A stretch of 64,000 nt of DNA, from NCBI GenBank assembly GCA_900470965.1, contig UCCS01000008.1, forward strand, positions 26,510 through 90,509, read 5' to 3'. Positions 54,408 to 63,100 of the stretch are shown here, one piece after another. The translations under genes and the position numbers were made by a program. The stretch is from Hyphomicrobiales bacterium. Lineage in GTDB: Bacteria > Pseudomonadota > Alphaproteobacteria > Rhizobiales > Rhizobiaceae. Numbering within the stretch: position 1 is the stretch's first letter; each line of letters opens with the position of its first letter. Under the pieces are notes generated by a model, which did not search any database, was not told the DNA's origin, and saw only the letters and a program-made list of their open reading frames with translations.

Positions 54408-55319
54408 TCAGGAGGCAGACGGCCTCGCATCGGCTTGGTGCGGACGACGGGCCAGAGGTCGCGCAAAGATGACCACGTTCCCGAGAAGTGTCAGCGCCAG
54501 GCCGATGAGGCCTAGACCGCTCCAGTGGTAACCCTCGAAAACAGTCGATAGCGACAGGGCGACGATTGGGAACAGGACGGTGGCATAGGCAGCGCGTGAG
54601 GAGCCGATGCGCGACACCAGCATGAGATAGGTGGTGAAGCCGATCACCGATCCGATCGCCGCGAGATAGAGCAGTGCGGCAAGATAAGTGATGTTGGGCG
54701 GCGCCACGATCGGCGTTTTCGTCACGGCAATGAGGAAGAGGAGAATGATCGCGCCATAGGTCATGCCCCAGGCATTGGCGGCAAGCGGTGAGATTCCGGC
54801 CGCGCTGTTTCGACGCGATGCCATGTTGCCCAGCGAGAAGTACAGCGTGCCAAGCGCCGCGAGCCCGATCCCTTTCAACGTGCCCATATCGAAATCGACG
54901 ACAACGTCCTGCCCGAAAAGGAGGAGAAGGCCGGTTGCTCCGAGCGCGGCTGCGAGAAGCGTGCGGCCTGTAATGCGGTCGCCGAAGAAGAGGCGTGCAT
55001 TGACGGCATTGTAGATCGTTGCGAGCGAGAAGATCACGGAGATCAGTCCGGACGGGATAGAGGCGGCTGCGTTGTAGAAGCAGATGAAATTGAGGCTGAA
55101 CAGGCAGAGCGCTTGCGCAAGAATGAAAGGCTGATCGCGCAAGGCGGGGAGCTTGAGCCGCCGCATGACGGCCAGGATGGTGACGAGGATCATCGCTGCG
55201 ACCGCAAATCTGTAAAAGACCGAGACCAAGACCGACACGGGGCCGACCTGCATCGCAATGGCGATCCATGTCGTCCCCCATATAAGGACGGTCGCGATGA
55301 AGAGAGCGGCATTTGCCAT
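54408..55319 (-). CDS. EamA/DMT family transporter
   Basis: 303 residues from ATG 55319 (GAGGAT six bases ahead); the open frame to 55418 has no site. About ten membrane helices, starting with ALFIATVLIWGTTWIAIAMQ, with a second EamA repeat from LGTLYFSLGNMASR. Likely an efflux carrier. It diverges from an AraC regulator gene, 64 bases away, which probably controls it. The last residues are a polar tail. Confidence 0.88.
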   Translation of the reverse strand: MANAALFIATVLIWGTTWIAIAMQVGPVSVLVSVFYRFAVAAMILVTILAVMRRLKLPALRDQPFILAQALCLFSLNFICFYNAAASIPSGLISVIFSLATIYNAVNARLFFGDRITGRTLLAAALGATGLLLLFGQDVVVDFDMGTLKGIGLAALGTLYFSLGNMASRRNSAAGISPLAANAWGMTYGAIILLFLIAVTKTPIVAPPNITYLAALLYLAAIGSVIGFTTYLMLVSRIGSSRAAYATVLFPIVALSLSTVFEGYHWSGLGLIGLALTLLGNVVIFARPLARRPHQADARPSAS

Positions 55320-55383
55320 GGAGTGATCCTCGTTTTCCCGACCGATAGGCGAACCGTGAGCAGGCCTCTTGCAGATTCTTGCT

Positions 55384-56337
55384 ATGAAATCGATCTGCCC
55401 GGACTTCCGGCTCGCCATGCGGGTCGTCCGCCGGTACTATTCACACGGCATGGTCAGGTGTGGGGAAGAATTGGTGAAATATAATCACCCGTCGGTTTTC
55501 AGGTTTTTGTCCGCATCTCCCACTGCGCGGATGTCACAGTCTATGGATTTGGGGTTCGGGCGATCAGCTGCCATCTGGAGCAATGCACACGACAGGATGA
55601 GCTATCAGCGGCCGAACGGTCATACGTTCAGTCTCTATCTCAGGGGCGGCGCCGGAACGCGTCGTCTGGATGGCAGCCCTGCAGCGCGTGGCCGTCCGGG
55701 AGTCCTGTGCATCATGCCACAGGAGCACTCCTCCGAATGGGAAATCACCGACTTCTCCCAATTCGTCCATCTGTATGTTCCCGACGATCAGATGCGCCGG
55801 ATGTTTGCGGAGATGTTTGACCGCGATGCTCGGCTTATGGCCCTTCCCGAAGTGACCTTCGCAGATGCACCCGCCTTGGCGCGTACGCTTCTTCAGATGA
55901 CGAAAGCGATGGTGGCGGGCAGTCATCTGCAGGCTGAAGAAGCGATGACACAGACGATCAACGATTTCTTCGTTGATCCGCGTTATGGAGGGATGCGTCC
56001 CTGCACGATCAGCGGCGGGCTCGCTCCTCATGTGCGGCGCCGGAGTCTGGAGTATATCGAGGCCCATCTCGATGAGGCAATCCGCTTGCAGGATCTGGCG
56101 GCGATCGGGCAGCTCAGCGCCTTTCATTTTCAGCGGATGTTCCGAGCAAGTTATGGTGTGTCCCCGCATGGCTGGGTGGCCCACCGGCGTGTCGAGCGCG
56201 CCAAATCGTTGCTATGCGGCACCGACCCAATCGTGCAGATCGCTTCGGCCTGCGGTTTCAGCAGCCAGAGCCACATAACACGGGCATTTAAGCTGGGCAC
56301 AGGCGTCACACCCTCTGCCTACCGGCAACGACAGTGA
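55384..56337 (+). CDS. AraC-family transcriptional regulator
   Basis: About 317 residues from ATG 55384; an inner ATG at 55450 is also possible and the start is uncertain. The N-terminal ~180 residues form a cupin-like sensor. The C-terminal AraC HTH pair is clear: EAIRLQDLAAIGQLSAFHFQ then ACGFSSQSHITRAFKLGTG. It is divergent from the EamA gene, suggesting local control. Ligand unknown. Confidence 0.87.
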   Translation: MKSICPDFRLAMRVVRRYYSHGMVRCGEELVKYNHPSVFRFLSASPTARMSQSMDLGFGRSAAIWSNAHDRMSYQRPNGHTFSLYLRGGAGTRRLDGSPAARGRPGVLCIMPQEHSSEWEITDFSQFVHLYVPDDQMRRMFAEMFDRDARLMALPEVTFADAPALARTLLQMTKAMVAGSHLQAEEAMTQTINDFFVDPRYGGMRPCTISGGLAPHVRRRSLEYIEAHLDEAIRLQDLAAIGQLSAFHFQRMFRASYGVSPHGWVAHRRVERAKSLLCGTDPIVQIASACGFSSQSHITRAFKLGTGVTPSAYRQRQ

Positions 56338-56437
56338 AGTCCCTTCGCTTGACAAGTGTTTGTTTGTTGTGGGCGGGACGGGACGGCAGCCTTGAGGGCG
56401 CCGCCCTTCTTCTAGCGATTGATGCCGTAAGGCTGGC

Positions 56438-57253
56438 TCAACCGGGAAGCTTATTGAATTTCCGGAGGCTCTTGTCGACGAAGGATTCGGGCAGGAAGCG
56501 GCGGATGAAACGCACCTGTCCTGCTGCTTTCCCGGCCGTATAGCGTCTCTTGGGTGATGTCACATTGGCGGCCCTGACGACGGCTGCGGCGACCACCTCG
56601 GGCGCATCGCCCTTCGAAACGATCTCGCGCATCAGCTTCTCCGCACCGGCGCGTACCGCATCGTAGACGGCAAGCGGCCGGTCCGGGCGCGTAATGTTCT
56701 CTTCGAAGGAGGTGCGGGTGACACCAGGTTCGACGAGCACGATGCGGATGCCTTGCGTCCGCACTTCGTGATCGAGAGATTCCGAATAGCCTTCGATCGC
56801 GTGCTTGGTCGCCGCGTAGAGCGCGTTGAAGGGCGCCGGGATCAGCCCGAGGATCGAGCTCAGGTTGACGATCCGGCCGCTGCGTTGCCGCCGCATCACC
56901 GGCAGTACCGCATTCGTCATCCGTATGGTGCCGAAGACGTTGACGTCGAATATGGATTTCGCCTGTGCCGTCGTCGATTCCTCGGCGCCACCAAGCAGGC
57001 CGATCCCGGCATTGTTGACGAGAAGATCGATCCGCCCTGCCCGGCTCAGAACCTCGTCAACGACGCCCTGCACGGATTGATCGTCGTTGACATCGCAGAT
57101 CAGCATCGTGATCCCGTCGGCGGTATCGGGCATCGACCTTCGGCTGGTGCCGAACACACGGTAACCGTCGCGCCGCAGCGCTTTCGCCGTCACCAGCCCG
57201 ATGCCGGAGGACGCCCCGGTGACCAGGGCAATGCCGCGTTCTCTCTTGCTCAT
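56438..57253 (-). CDS. Short-chain dehydrogenase/reductase (SDR)
   Basis: 271 residues from ATG 57253 with AAGG five bases ahead; the ATG at 57280 lacks a site. Classical SDR motifs are VTGASSGIG (about 10-18), NNAGIGLLGG, NLSS with catalytic Ser and YAATK with catalytic Tyr and Lys. Substrate unknown; the sequence fits the group often named oxidoreductase/ketoreductase. The HxlR regulator is divergent and its target is likely this gene. Confidence 0.9.
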   Translation of the reverse strand: MSKRERGIALVTGASSGIGLVTAKALRRDGYRVFGTSRRSMPDTADGITMLICDVNDDQSVQGVVDEVLSRAGRIDLLVNNAGIGLLGGAEESTTAQAKSIFDVNVFGTIRMTNAVLPVMRRQRSGRIVNLSSILGLIPAPFNALYAATKHAIEGYSESLDHEVRTQGIRIVLVEPGVTRTSFEENITRPDRPLAVYDAVRAGAEKLMREIVSKGDAPEVVAAAVVRAANVTSPKRRYTAGKAAGQVRFIRRFLPESFVDKSLRKFNKLPG

Positions 57254-57296
57254 CTCTGCCTTCGTTTTGTCATGGAACATCGATGCGCATTCTGTT

Positions 57297-57327
57297 ACTA
57301 TTAAATTGATAGCAAGTCACTATTAAA
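57297..57327. promoter_or_regulatory. Direct repeat ACTATTAAA, likely HxlR operator
   Basis: ACTATTAAA occurs at 57297-57305 and 57319-57327, 22 bases apart, in the short space between the divergent SDR and HxlR genes. The longer versions (TTACTATTAAATTGATAG, TCACTATTAAAAAGATAT) match at most positions. Confidence 0.55.
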
Positions 57328-57338
57328 AAGATATCGAC

Positions 57339-57800
57339 ATGAAAAAACTCTCGGATCAGCCCTGCCTTATCGCGCGCAGCCTGGCGCTCGTGGGCGATGC
57401 GTGGAGCATGCTGATCATGCGCGACGCCCATGCCGGGTTGACCCGTTTTGATGATTTTCGAAAAAGCCTCGGCATTGCCCCGACGATGCTGACTGGGCGG
57501 CTGTCATCGCTGACGGAGGAAGGGCTGCTGGAAAAACGTCGCTATTCCGAGCGCCCGCCGCGCGACGAATATGTGCTGACAGAGGCCGGCCGCGACTTTT
57601 TACCAGTTCTGTTTGCGATCGGCGCATGGGGCCGCAAGCACCGCGGCGGCGGCGAAGTCACCCGCTTCTTCGATGCTGAAACCGGAACCGAGATCGATCC
57701 CGTCACCATCGATCGCGCAACCGGCGCTCCTGTTGGAACCCGCCCCATTCGCATTGCCGAACCCGGATGCGCCGCTCCACCGCAGGATCAACAGGACTGA
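57339..57800 (+). CDS. HxlR-family transcriptional regulator
   Basis: 153 residues. Winged HTH of the HxlR/MarR-like type: PCLIARSLALVGDAWSMLI, then FDDFRKSLGIAPTMLTGRL and LEKRRYSERPPRDEYVLTEA. Small DNA-binding regulator, probably repressing itself and the divergent SDR gene and responding to a reactive or quinone-like signal, as in relatives; the ligand here is unknown. A strong stem-loop lies between it and the convergent GH20 gene. Confidence 0.88.
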   Translation: MKKLSDQPCLIARSLALVGDAWSMLIMRDAHAGLTRFDDFRKSLGIAPTMLTGRLSSLTEEGLLEKRRYSERPPRDEYVLTEAGRDFLPVLFAIGAWGRKHRGGGEVTRFFDAETGTEIDPVTIDRATGAPVGTRPIRIAEPGCAAPPQDQQD

Positions 57801-57836
57801 CTGCCGGCGCAGGCTTGCTTCGGTGGGTCTGCGACG

Positions 57837-57900
57837 CTCAAGCTCGCAGCTTGAGAGCAGTGTCCGTATCCATTGCCATCACCGTCTCCGGTGATGGCAA
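57837..57900. terminator. Two stem-loops between convergent genes
   Basis: CTCAAGCT-CGC-AGCTTGAG (57837-57855) and TTGCCATCACCG-TCTC-CGGTGATGGCAA (57873-57900) lie between the HxlR stop (57800) and the GH20 stop (57927). The second is a 12-base perfect stem and the strongest hairpin in the area. Confidence 0.7.
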
Positions 57901-57926
57901 AAATGATCCTCAATCCTAACCCGAGC

Positions 57927-59948
57927 TTACGACTGCTGCAGCCCGTAGAGCAGCGGCATCAGCCCAGCGAGCGCCCTGAAACGCTCCCACGACTTGGACG
58001 ACGGTTTCGTCCAGCCCGTTTCGGCAAGCGCGGACAGGCGAGGAAAGACCAGCCGATCGAAGACAGCGCGATCGGTCATCGGTTCGGACCAGATGCAGGC
58101 CTGAATGCCGCGAAGTTTCTGCTTCTGGGTTTCCGTCCAGCCGCCGACCGGGTCGAACGTATAGATCTTCTCAGCATCCGACGTGCCGGCCCAACTGGCG
58201 CCCGGCTCATCCCAGTCGGGCCGCAGCGCCATGTCGAGATAATAGACCTGCCCCGGGCAGACGACGATCTCATAGCCACGATTGGCAAGTTCGGCCGCGA
58301 CTTCGACATTACGCCAGCTGCAAAGATAGCTCTTCGATTTGTCGATGACGTCGCCATGCGCCGCTTCTTCCCAGCCGCCGGTAATGCAGCCCTTGGAGGC
58401 GAGGAAGTTCTGAATGCGCTTCAGGAACTCTGCCTGCAGGAAGGCCGCACCCGAACCATGGATATCATCAGCGCCATGCGTATTGGTGATGACGTTCAGG
58501 CGCTTGGCATGCGCATCGGCAACCTCATCACCGGCGAGGGAACGCAGCTCCAAGAGCGCCTCCGGCGAGCCCGACCATGCGCCGAGCGGCACTTCGTCGG
58601 CGCCGATGTGGATGGTCTTGAAGGGGAAAAGCTCGATGAGTTCCGAAAAGATCGTTTCGATGACCTCATAGGTCTTTTCTCGGGCGGGATTGATGCAATT
58701 GTCCGGGAAGCCCTGAACCGAATAGTAGCTGCCGGCCTCTTGCGGATCGCGCAGTTCCGGTACGGCCTGCAGCATGGCGTAGCAATGGCCTGGTATGTCG
58801 ATCTCCGGCACGATTTCGATGCCGAACCCTTGTGCGTAGGCGACAATCTCGCGAATGGCAGCCTTGGTATAGTAGCCGCCGGTGCGGGCCGGGCTGGAGC
58901 CGAGCAGCGGCGGCAGGGCAAGACCGTGACCGCGCCACGCACCGATTTCGGTCAGTGCCGGATAGGCATCGATCTCGACGCGCCAGGCTTCGTCATCGGA
59001 GAGGTGCCAATGGAAACGGTTGAGCTTGTTCCAAGCTAGCACCGCCATCAGCTTCTTGATTTCTGCCCCGCTATAGAACTGGCGGGCAACATCGAGATGC
59101 AGCCCGCGCCAGCCCATCGACGGCTCATCCACAATCTCGCCCGAGGCGGGGAACTGGAAGGTTCTCGGATGCAGGCGCGCACCGCGCCAGATCTGCCCGA
59201 GCGTCACAAGGCCGTAGAGAAAACCGGCGCGACTGCTCGCCTCGATGGTGATCGCCTCGCCTTCGAAGCTCAGCCGATAGGCTTCGGGGCCGAAACCGGC
59301 AGTCTTCTTCAAGCTGACGCTTGAAGCGCCTTCCGCGGCAGTGCGGATGATGCCCTCGACAGCGAAGAGATGGTCGACCAGCGCCTTGAAGCTGTCGGCA
59401 GCCGCTTTTGCGTCCGGATCGTCGGCCTGCAGCGAAAACCCGGCCGGCAAGGGCTGGCGCGAGCCGACGGCGACGTGGTTCGGCCAGGGAATGATTGAAA
59501 CCTGAACGGGCACAGTGGCAGGTACCGGAAAGATCTCCGCGCCACGCTTCAATGGTGCATTGCTGGCGGAAGACCGCGTCGGCTCGAGCCCAAGCGAAAC
59601 TGTGCTGCCGTCGGCAAAGGCCAGATAGGCGCTCGTTGCACCATCCGTCCAATGACGGAACTGCCAGCTCAATGCATGGACGGAAATCGTCCAGGTCTCG
59701 CCCCTATCGAGAACGAAGCCTTCCGGAGGATGAAATTCGGTGAAATTTGACAGCCTTTTTGAAACCGTCGCACCCTCGACGCGACCGGCGGGATCGACCC
59801 GCCCGGGGCCGCTGACACAGAGTGAGAAGCCGGATAGCGGCTCGGCATTGAGGTTCTTGAGCTGCAGGACATAGGAAAAATCCTTGCCCTCGGCCGGCGG
59901 ATTCCAGACTGTTTGGAGCCGCAGGGCCTGAGGTCGCGGTGTGGACAT
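57927..59948 (-). CDS. Beta-N-acetylhexosaminidase, GH20
   Basis: 673 residues without a signal peptide, so cytoplasmic. The N-terminal region (to ~210) holds a CHB/GH20b-like part; the catalytic GH20 barrel follows. The catalytic pair is Asp 451-Glu 452 in HIGADEVP, preceded by MGWRGLHLDVARQFY and the LSDDEAWR segment. It removes terminal N-acetylhexosamine, e.g. from chito-oligosaccharides. It is the distal gene of an operon with a GNAT and a dipeptide-type ABC importer, which suggests intracellular breakdown of imported oligosaccharide. Confidence 0.92.
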   Translation of the reverse strand: MSTPRPQALRLQTVWNPPAEGKDFSYVLQLKNLNAEPLSGFSLCVSGPGRVDPAGRVEGATVSKRLSNFTEFHPPEGFVLDRGETWTISVHALSWQFRHWTDGATSAYLAFADGSTVSLGLEPTRSSASNAPLKRGAEIFPVPATVPVQVSIIPWPNHVAVGSRQPLPAGFSLQADDPDAKAAADSFKALVDHLFAVEGIIRTAAEGASSVSLKKTAGFGPEAYRLSFEGEAITIEASSRAGFLYGLVTLGQIWRGARLHPRTFQFPASGEIVDEPSMGWRGLHLDVARQFYSGAEIKKLMAVLAWNKLNRFHWHLSDDEAWRVEIDAYPALTEIGAWRGHGLALPPLLGSSPARTGGYYTKAAIREIVAYAQGFGIEIVPEIDIPGHCYAMLQAVPELRDPQEAGSYYSVQGFPDNCINPAREKTYEVIETIFSELIELFPFKTIHIGADEVPLGAWSGSPEALLELRSLAGDEVADAHAKRLNVITNTHGADDIHGSGAAFLQAEFLKRIQNFLASKGCITGGWEEAAHGDVIDKSKSYLCSWRNVEVAAELANRGYEIVVCPGQVYYLDMALRPDWDEPGASWAGTSDAEKIYTFDPVGGWTETQKQKLRGIQACIWSEPMTDRAVFDRLVFPRLSALAETGWTKPSSKSWERFRALAGLMPLLYGLQQS

Positions 59949-59978
59949 GATCGTTTCTTTCTATTCGTATTGTCGAAA

Positions 59979-60449
59979 TCAGGACTTGAGCATGCCGGCA
60001 TAGATGCCGGGAGCGGAATCGGGGATCGCAGTTGCGCCGACGGCTTTCTCGTAGAAGGCGGACGGGCCGACATCCCCGATGATCGCGTAGCCATAGCCCA
60101 TGGTTTTCAGGTCATTGAGGCTGGCAAAGAGCAGTGCCCTGCCGATGCCAAGCCCGCGCAGGCTCTCGTCGACACCGGTCGGTCCGAAGAAGTCGGGTGC
60201 GGTCGCCTCGTGGCAGGAAAAGCCGACGAGCTTGCCTTCGCGCGTGGCGATGAAGCAGGTCGGCGGCTGGCGCGTCATCGCAACCGTTGCCTCGCTTGCC
60301 CAGGCTTCGCCGAAATGCTCGTCGATCCAGCGGACAATCAGCTTCAGTTCGAGCGGCAGTGCCCGGCGGATGGTGACACCTGCCTTTGCCATGGCGTCCG
60401 GTGACTTTGTGTCCTGCGGAAGGGTCGACAGGTTGACGAGATAATCCAT
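59979..60449 (-). CDS. GNAT-family N-acetyltransferase
   Basis: 156 residues. The acetyl-CoA loop is RGLGIGRALL, following DESL; the fold is recognisable from FIATREGKLVGFSCHEATAP to the C-terminus. Substrate unknown; an amino sugar is plausible because of the GH20 and importer neighbours. It lies between the GH20 gene and the ATPase gene with short gaps (30 and 13 bases), so it is in the same transcript. Confidence 0.87.
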   Translation of the reverse strand: MDYLVNLSTLPQDTKSPDAMAKAGVTIRRALPLELKLIVRWIDEHFGEAWASEATVAMTRQPPTCFIATREGKLVGFSCHEATAPDFFGPTGVDESLRGLGIGRALLFASLNDLKTMGYGYAIIGDVGPSAFYEKAVGATAIPDSAPGIYAGMLKS

Positions 60450-60462
60450 GAAAGACGTCCTG

Positions 60463-61389
60463 TTAGCTCTGCGCGCCGAGCGCGCGTATGAAATGATTGG
60501 GACCGATTTGCTCGATCACGGTGGATTCCGGGCGGCTGAGTGACCGGACGCGCTCTGCCTGTTCAAGGAAGCGCGCGCTGCCGCCGGTTACGAAGGGCCG
60601 TCCGCCGTCAGGCACTGCGGAGAGCAGCAGCTGGGTATAGGGATGACGCGGACTGGAGAGCACCGTTTCGGTGTCGCCCCATTCGACCATTTGACCGGCA
60701 AACATCACGACAATTTCCTCGGCCACGTGGGCCGCCGTCGCGATATCATGGGTGATATAGAGCATCGCCAGCTCGTTCTCCTGCTTCACCCGGGCGAGCA
60801 GATCGAGAATATCCTTGCGGATGGAAACATCGAGCATCGAGGTCGGCTCGTCGGCGACAAGCACGCTCGGCGACACCGCAAGCGCCCGGGCAATGTTGAC
60901 GCGCTGCCGCTGGCCGCCCGACAGCTCATGCGGAAACTTCTGTTTCGACACGGCCGGGTCTAGGCCGACGCTTTCCAGCAATCCCGTAATGCCATTCTCA
61001 AGGGCGGTCCGCGACGTGTTCTGGCTGTGAAGCTGCAGCGGCCGGGAAAGATGATGGCTGACGGTGAAGGCGGGGTTGAGCGACGAGAACGGATCCTGAA
61101 AGACCATCTGCACGTCCTTGCGATAGAGACGCTCGTCTTTTGCCGTTCCCTGAGCGGTCAGATCCTGCCCGTGAAAGAACAGCTTGCCGCCGGTCGGCCG
61201 GTCGAGACGCGCGATGATGCGGGCGCAGGTCGTCTTGCCGCAGCCGGATTCGCCAACAAGTGCTAACGCACGGCCGGGAAAGAGCGAGAAGGAGACGCCC
61301 TTCAGCGCATGTACCGGGCCGAACTGGCGCCTGATCTCCTCAAGCCGTATGACGGCTCCGGCCGGGGACAGGTGTGCCTCGGACTTCAT
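60463..61389 (-). CDS. ABC transporter ATPase (DppF-like)
   Basis: 308 residues from ATG 61389, overlapping the next ATPase gene's stop by four bases (ATGA); an upstream open stretch to 61542 lies inside that gene. Walker A GESGCGKTT near residue 50, FQDPFSSLNP, LSGGQRQR and LVADEPTSMLDVS. Oligopeptide C-terminal region is present. It works with the DppD-like ATPase and permeases upstream. Confidence 0.92.
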   Translation of the reverse strand: MKSEAHLSPAGAVIRLEEIRRQFGPVHALKGVSFSLFPGRALALVGESGCGKTTCARIIARLDRPTGGKLFFHGQDLTAQGTAKDERLYRKDVQMVFQDPFSSLNPAFTVSHHLSRPLQLHSQNTSRTALENGITGLLESVGLDPAVSKQKFPHELSGGQRQRVNIARALAVSPSVLVADEPTSMLDVSIRKDILDLLARVKQENELAMLYITHDIATAAHVAEEIVVMFAGQMVEWGDTETVLSSPRHPYTQLLLSAVPDGGRPFVTGGSARFLEQAERVRSLSRPESTVIEQIGPNHFIRALGAQS

Positions 61390-62201
61390 GCCAATGCTCC
61401 TGAAAGATGGGGTTTGCTCGGAAGCTGGGGAATGGCGTTCCAGAGCTTGCGCGTATAGTCGTGCAGCGGCGCCTGGCTGACCTGCCTGACATCGCCGACT
61501 TCGACCAGTTCGCCCTTCAGCATGATGCCGATACGATGGCAAAGCTGCGCCATCAGATGCAGGTCGTGGGTGATGAACAGTACCGAGAAACCGTAAGTCC
61601 GCTGCAGATCGACGACCTGTTCGAGGATCTCGCGCTGCACGACGACATCGAGTGCCGTCGTCGGCTCGTCCATGATGATGAGCTCCGGCCTCAGCGCCAG
61701 GCAGATGGCGATGACGATGCGCTGGCGCATGCCGCCGGAAAACTGGTGCGGATAATCGCTGATGCGCTGCGGCGGTATGCCGACGAGCCGGAACATCTCC
61801 TCGCCGCGCGCCCGTGACTCCTGGCGCGAGCAGCCGGTGTGCCGGTAGAGCACATCGTGGAACTGTGCCTCAACGCGCATCAAAGGATTGAGCGAGTTCA
61901 TGGCGCTCTGAAAGACCATGCCGATGCGCTTCCAGCGGATTCTCTGCAGCTCCCGCTCCGGCATTTTGAGAAGATCCCGCCCGTCCATCCGGATGCTGCC
62001 GCCGCTGATCCAGGCTGGGGCCTTGGAAAGCCGCGTGATGGCATAGGCGATGGTGCTCTTACCGCAGCCGGATTCACCCGCCAGCCCGAAGATCTCGCCT
62101 CGACCGATACTGAACGACACGTCCTTGACGGCGCGGAACTCGCCCTTGTCGAGCAGGTAGTCGACGTTGAGCTTTTCGATTTCCAGCAGATTGTCGCTCA
62201 T
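61386..62201 (-). CDS. ABC transporter ATPase (DppD-like)
   Basis: 271 residues from ATG 62201, sharing four bases with the permease stop. Walker A GESGCGKST near residue 40, FQSAMNSLNP, FSGGMRQR and LIIMDEPTTALD. Slightly shorter C-terminus than usual for DppD, but it retains the region before the end (APLHDYTRKLWNAIPQLP). The frame open to 62369 is a continuation inside the permease gene. Confidence 0.92.
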   Translation of the reverse strand: MSDNLLEIEKLNVDYLLDKGEFRAVKDVSFSIGRGEIFGLAGESGCGKSTIAYAITRLSKAPAWISGGSIRMDGRDLLKMPERELQRIRWKRIGMVFQSAMNSLNPLMRVEAQFHDVLYRHTGCSRQESRARGEEMFRLVGIPPQRISDYPHQFSGGMRQRIVIAICLALRPELIIMDEPTTALDVVVQREILEQVVDLQRTYGFSVLFITHDLHLMAQLCHRIGIMLKGELVEVGDVRQVSQAPLHDYTRKLWNAIPQLPSKPHLSGALA

Positions 62202-63100
62202 CGGCCGGCCTCCAGTTGACGGTTGCGGGCACGGGTCAGGCGGAACCAGCGCGACAGCGCCGGCCCAGAGCGAAGCTGCGGATTGGCGATCTCGTCGAAG
62301 GTGAAATTGAGCAGTGCGAGGCCAAGGCCCGTCACGGCAATGCCGACCGCCGGGACACCGACATCCCACCAGGCGCCGACCATGATCGCCGAAGCGTTCT
62401 GGGCATTATAGAGCATGGTGCCCCAGGACACTTTCAGCGGATCGCCGAAGCCGAGATATTCGAGCGTCGTCTGCGCGACGATCGCATAGATGATGCTGCC
62501 GACAAGGTTGATACCGATCAGCGGTGTGAGGTTCGGCAGGATCTCCACGAAGATGATCCGCCAGGCGGGCTCGCCGATCATTTTCGATGCGGTGACGAAA
62601 TCGCGATTGCGCAGCGCCATCGTCTGCGACCGTGTCATGCGGGCACCCCATGGCCACGAGGTCAGGGCGATGATCGTCATGATCGTCATCGGCCCGACCG
62701 TGCCGGCAAAAGAAGCAAGCAGGATCAAGAGCGGCATGTTCGGAACAACGAGTACCGCGTTCGTTGCGAGATCGAGGGCGGCATCCGTCTTGCCGCCGAC
62801 ATAGCCGGCGACGAGGCCGATGGCGGTGCCGATCACAGTGATTGCAATGCCCGTTGCAAAACCGACGGTGAGCGAACTGCGCGCACCCCAGACGAACTGG
62901 CGATAGACGTCGCGGCCCATCTTCGTCGTGCCGAGCACATGCTCAATGGACGGAGGCTGGTGAGAGCGACCGACACGGGCGCCGGGTTCGCCGGGCGCAA
63001 TGATCGGTGCAGATAGCGCCATGAGCCAGAGAGCGACTACAATGATGAGGCCGGCGACGGCCTTCTTCTGGCGAAGGATGGATCTCAGCGTGAAGCCCAT
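62198..63100 (-). CDS. ABC transporter permease (DppC-like)
   Basis: 300 residues. N-terminal helix AVAGLIIVVALWLMALSAPI, then GTTKMGRDVYRQFVWGAR, the DppC marker, and EAA-like loop around TASKMIGEPAWRIIFVEILP. It starts at the base where the upstream permease gene stops (ATG overlapping TAATG-type junction). Part of the operon with GH20 and GNAT. Confidence 0.92.
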   Translation of the reverse strand: MGFTLRSILRQKKAVAGLIIVVALWLMALSAPIIAPGEPGARVGRSHQPPSIEHVLGTTKMGRDVYRQFVWGARSSLTVGFATGIAITVIGTAIGLVAGYVGGKTDAALDLATNAVLVVPNMPLLILLASFAGTVGPMTIMTIIALTSWPWGARMTRSQTMALRNRDFVTASKMIGEPAWRIIFVEILPNLTPLIGINLVGSIIYAIVAQTTLEYLGFGDPLKVSWGTMLYNAQNASAIMVGAWWDVGVPAVGIAVTGLGLALLNFTFDEIANPQLRSGPALSRWFRLTRARNRQLEAGR

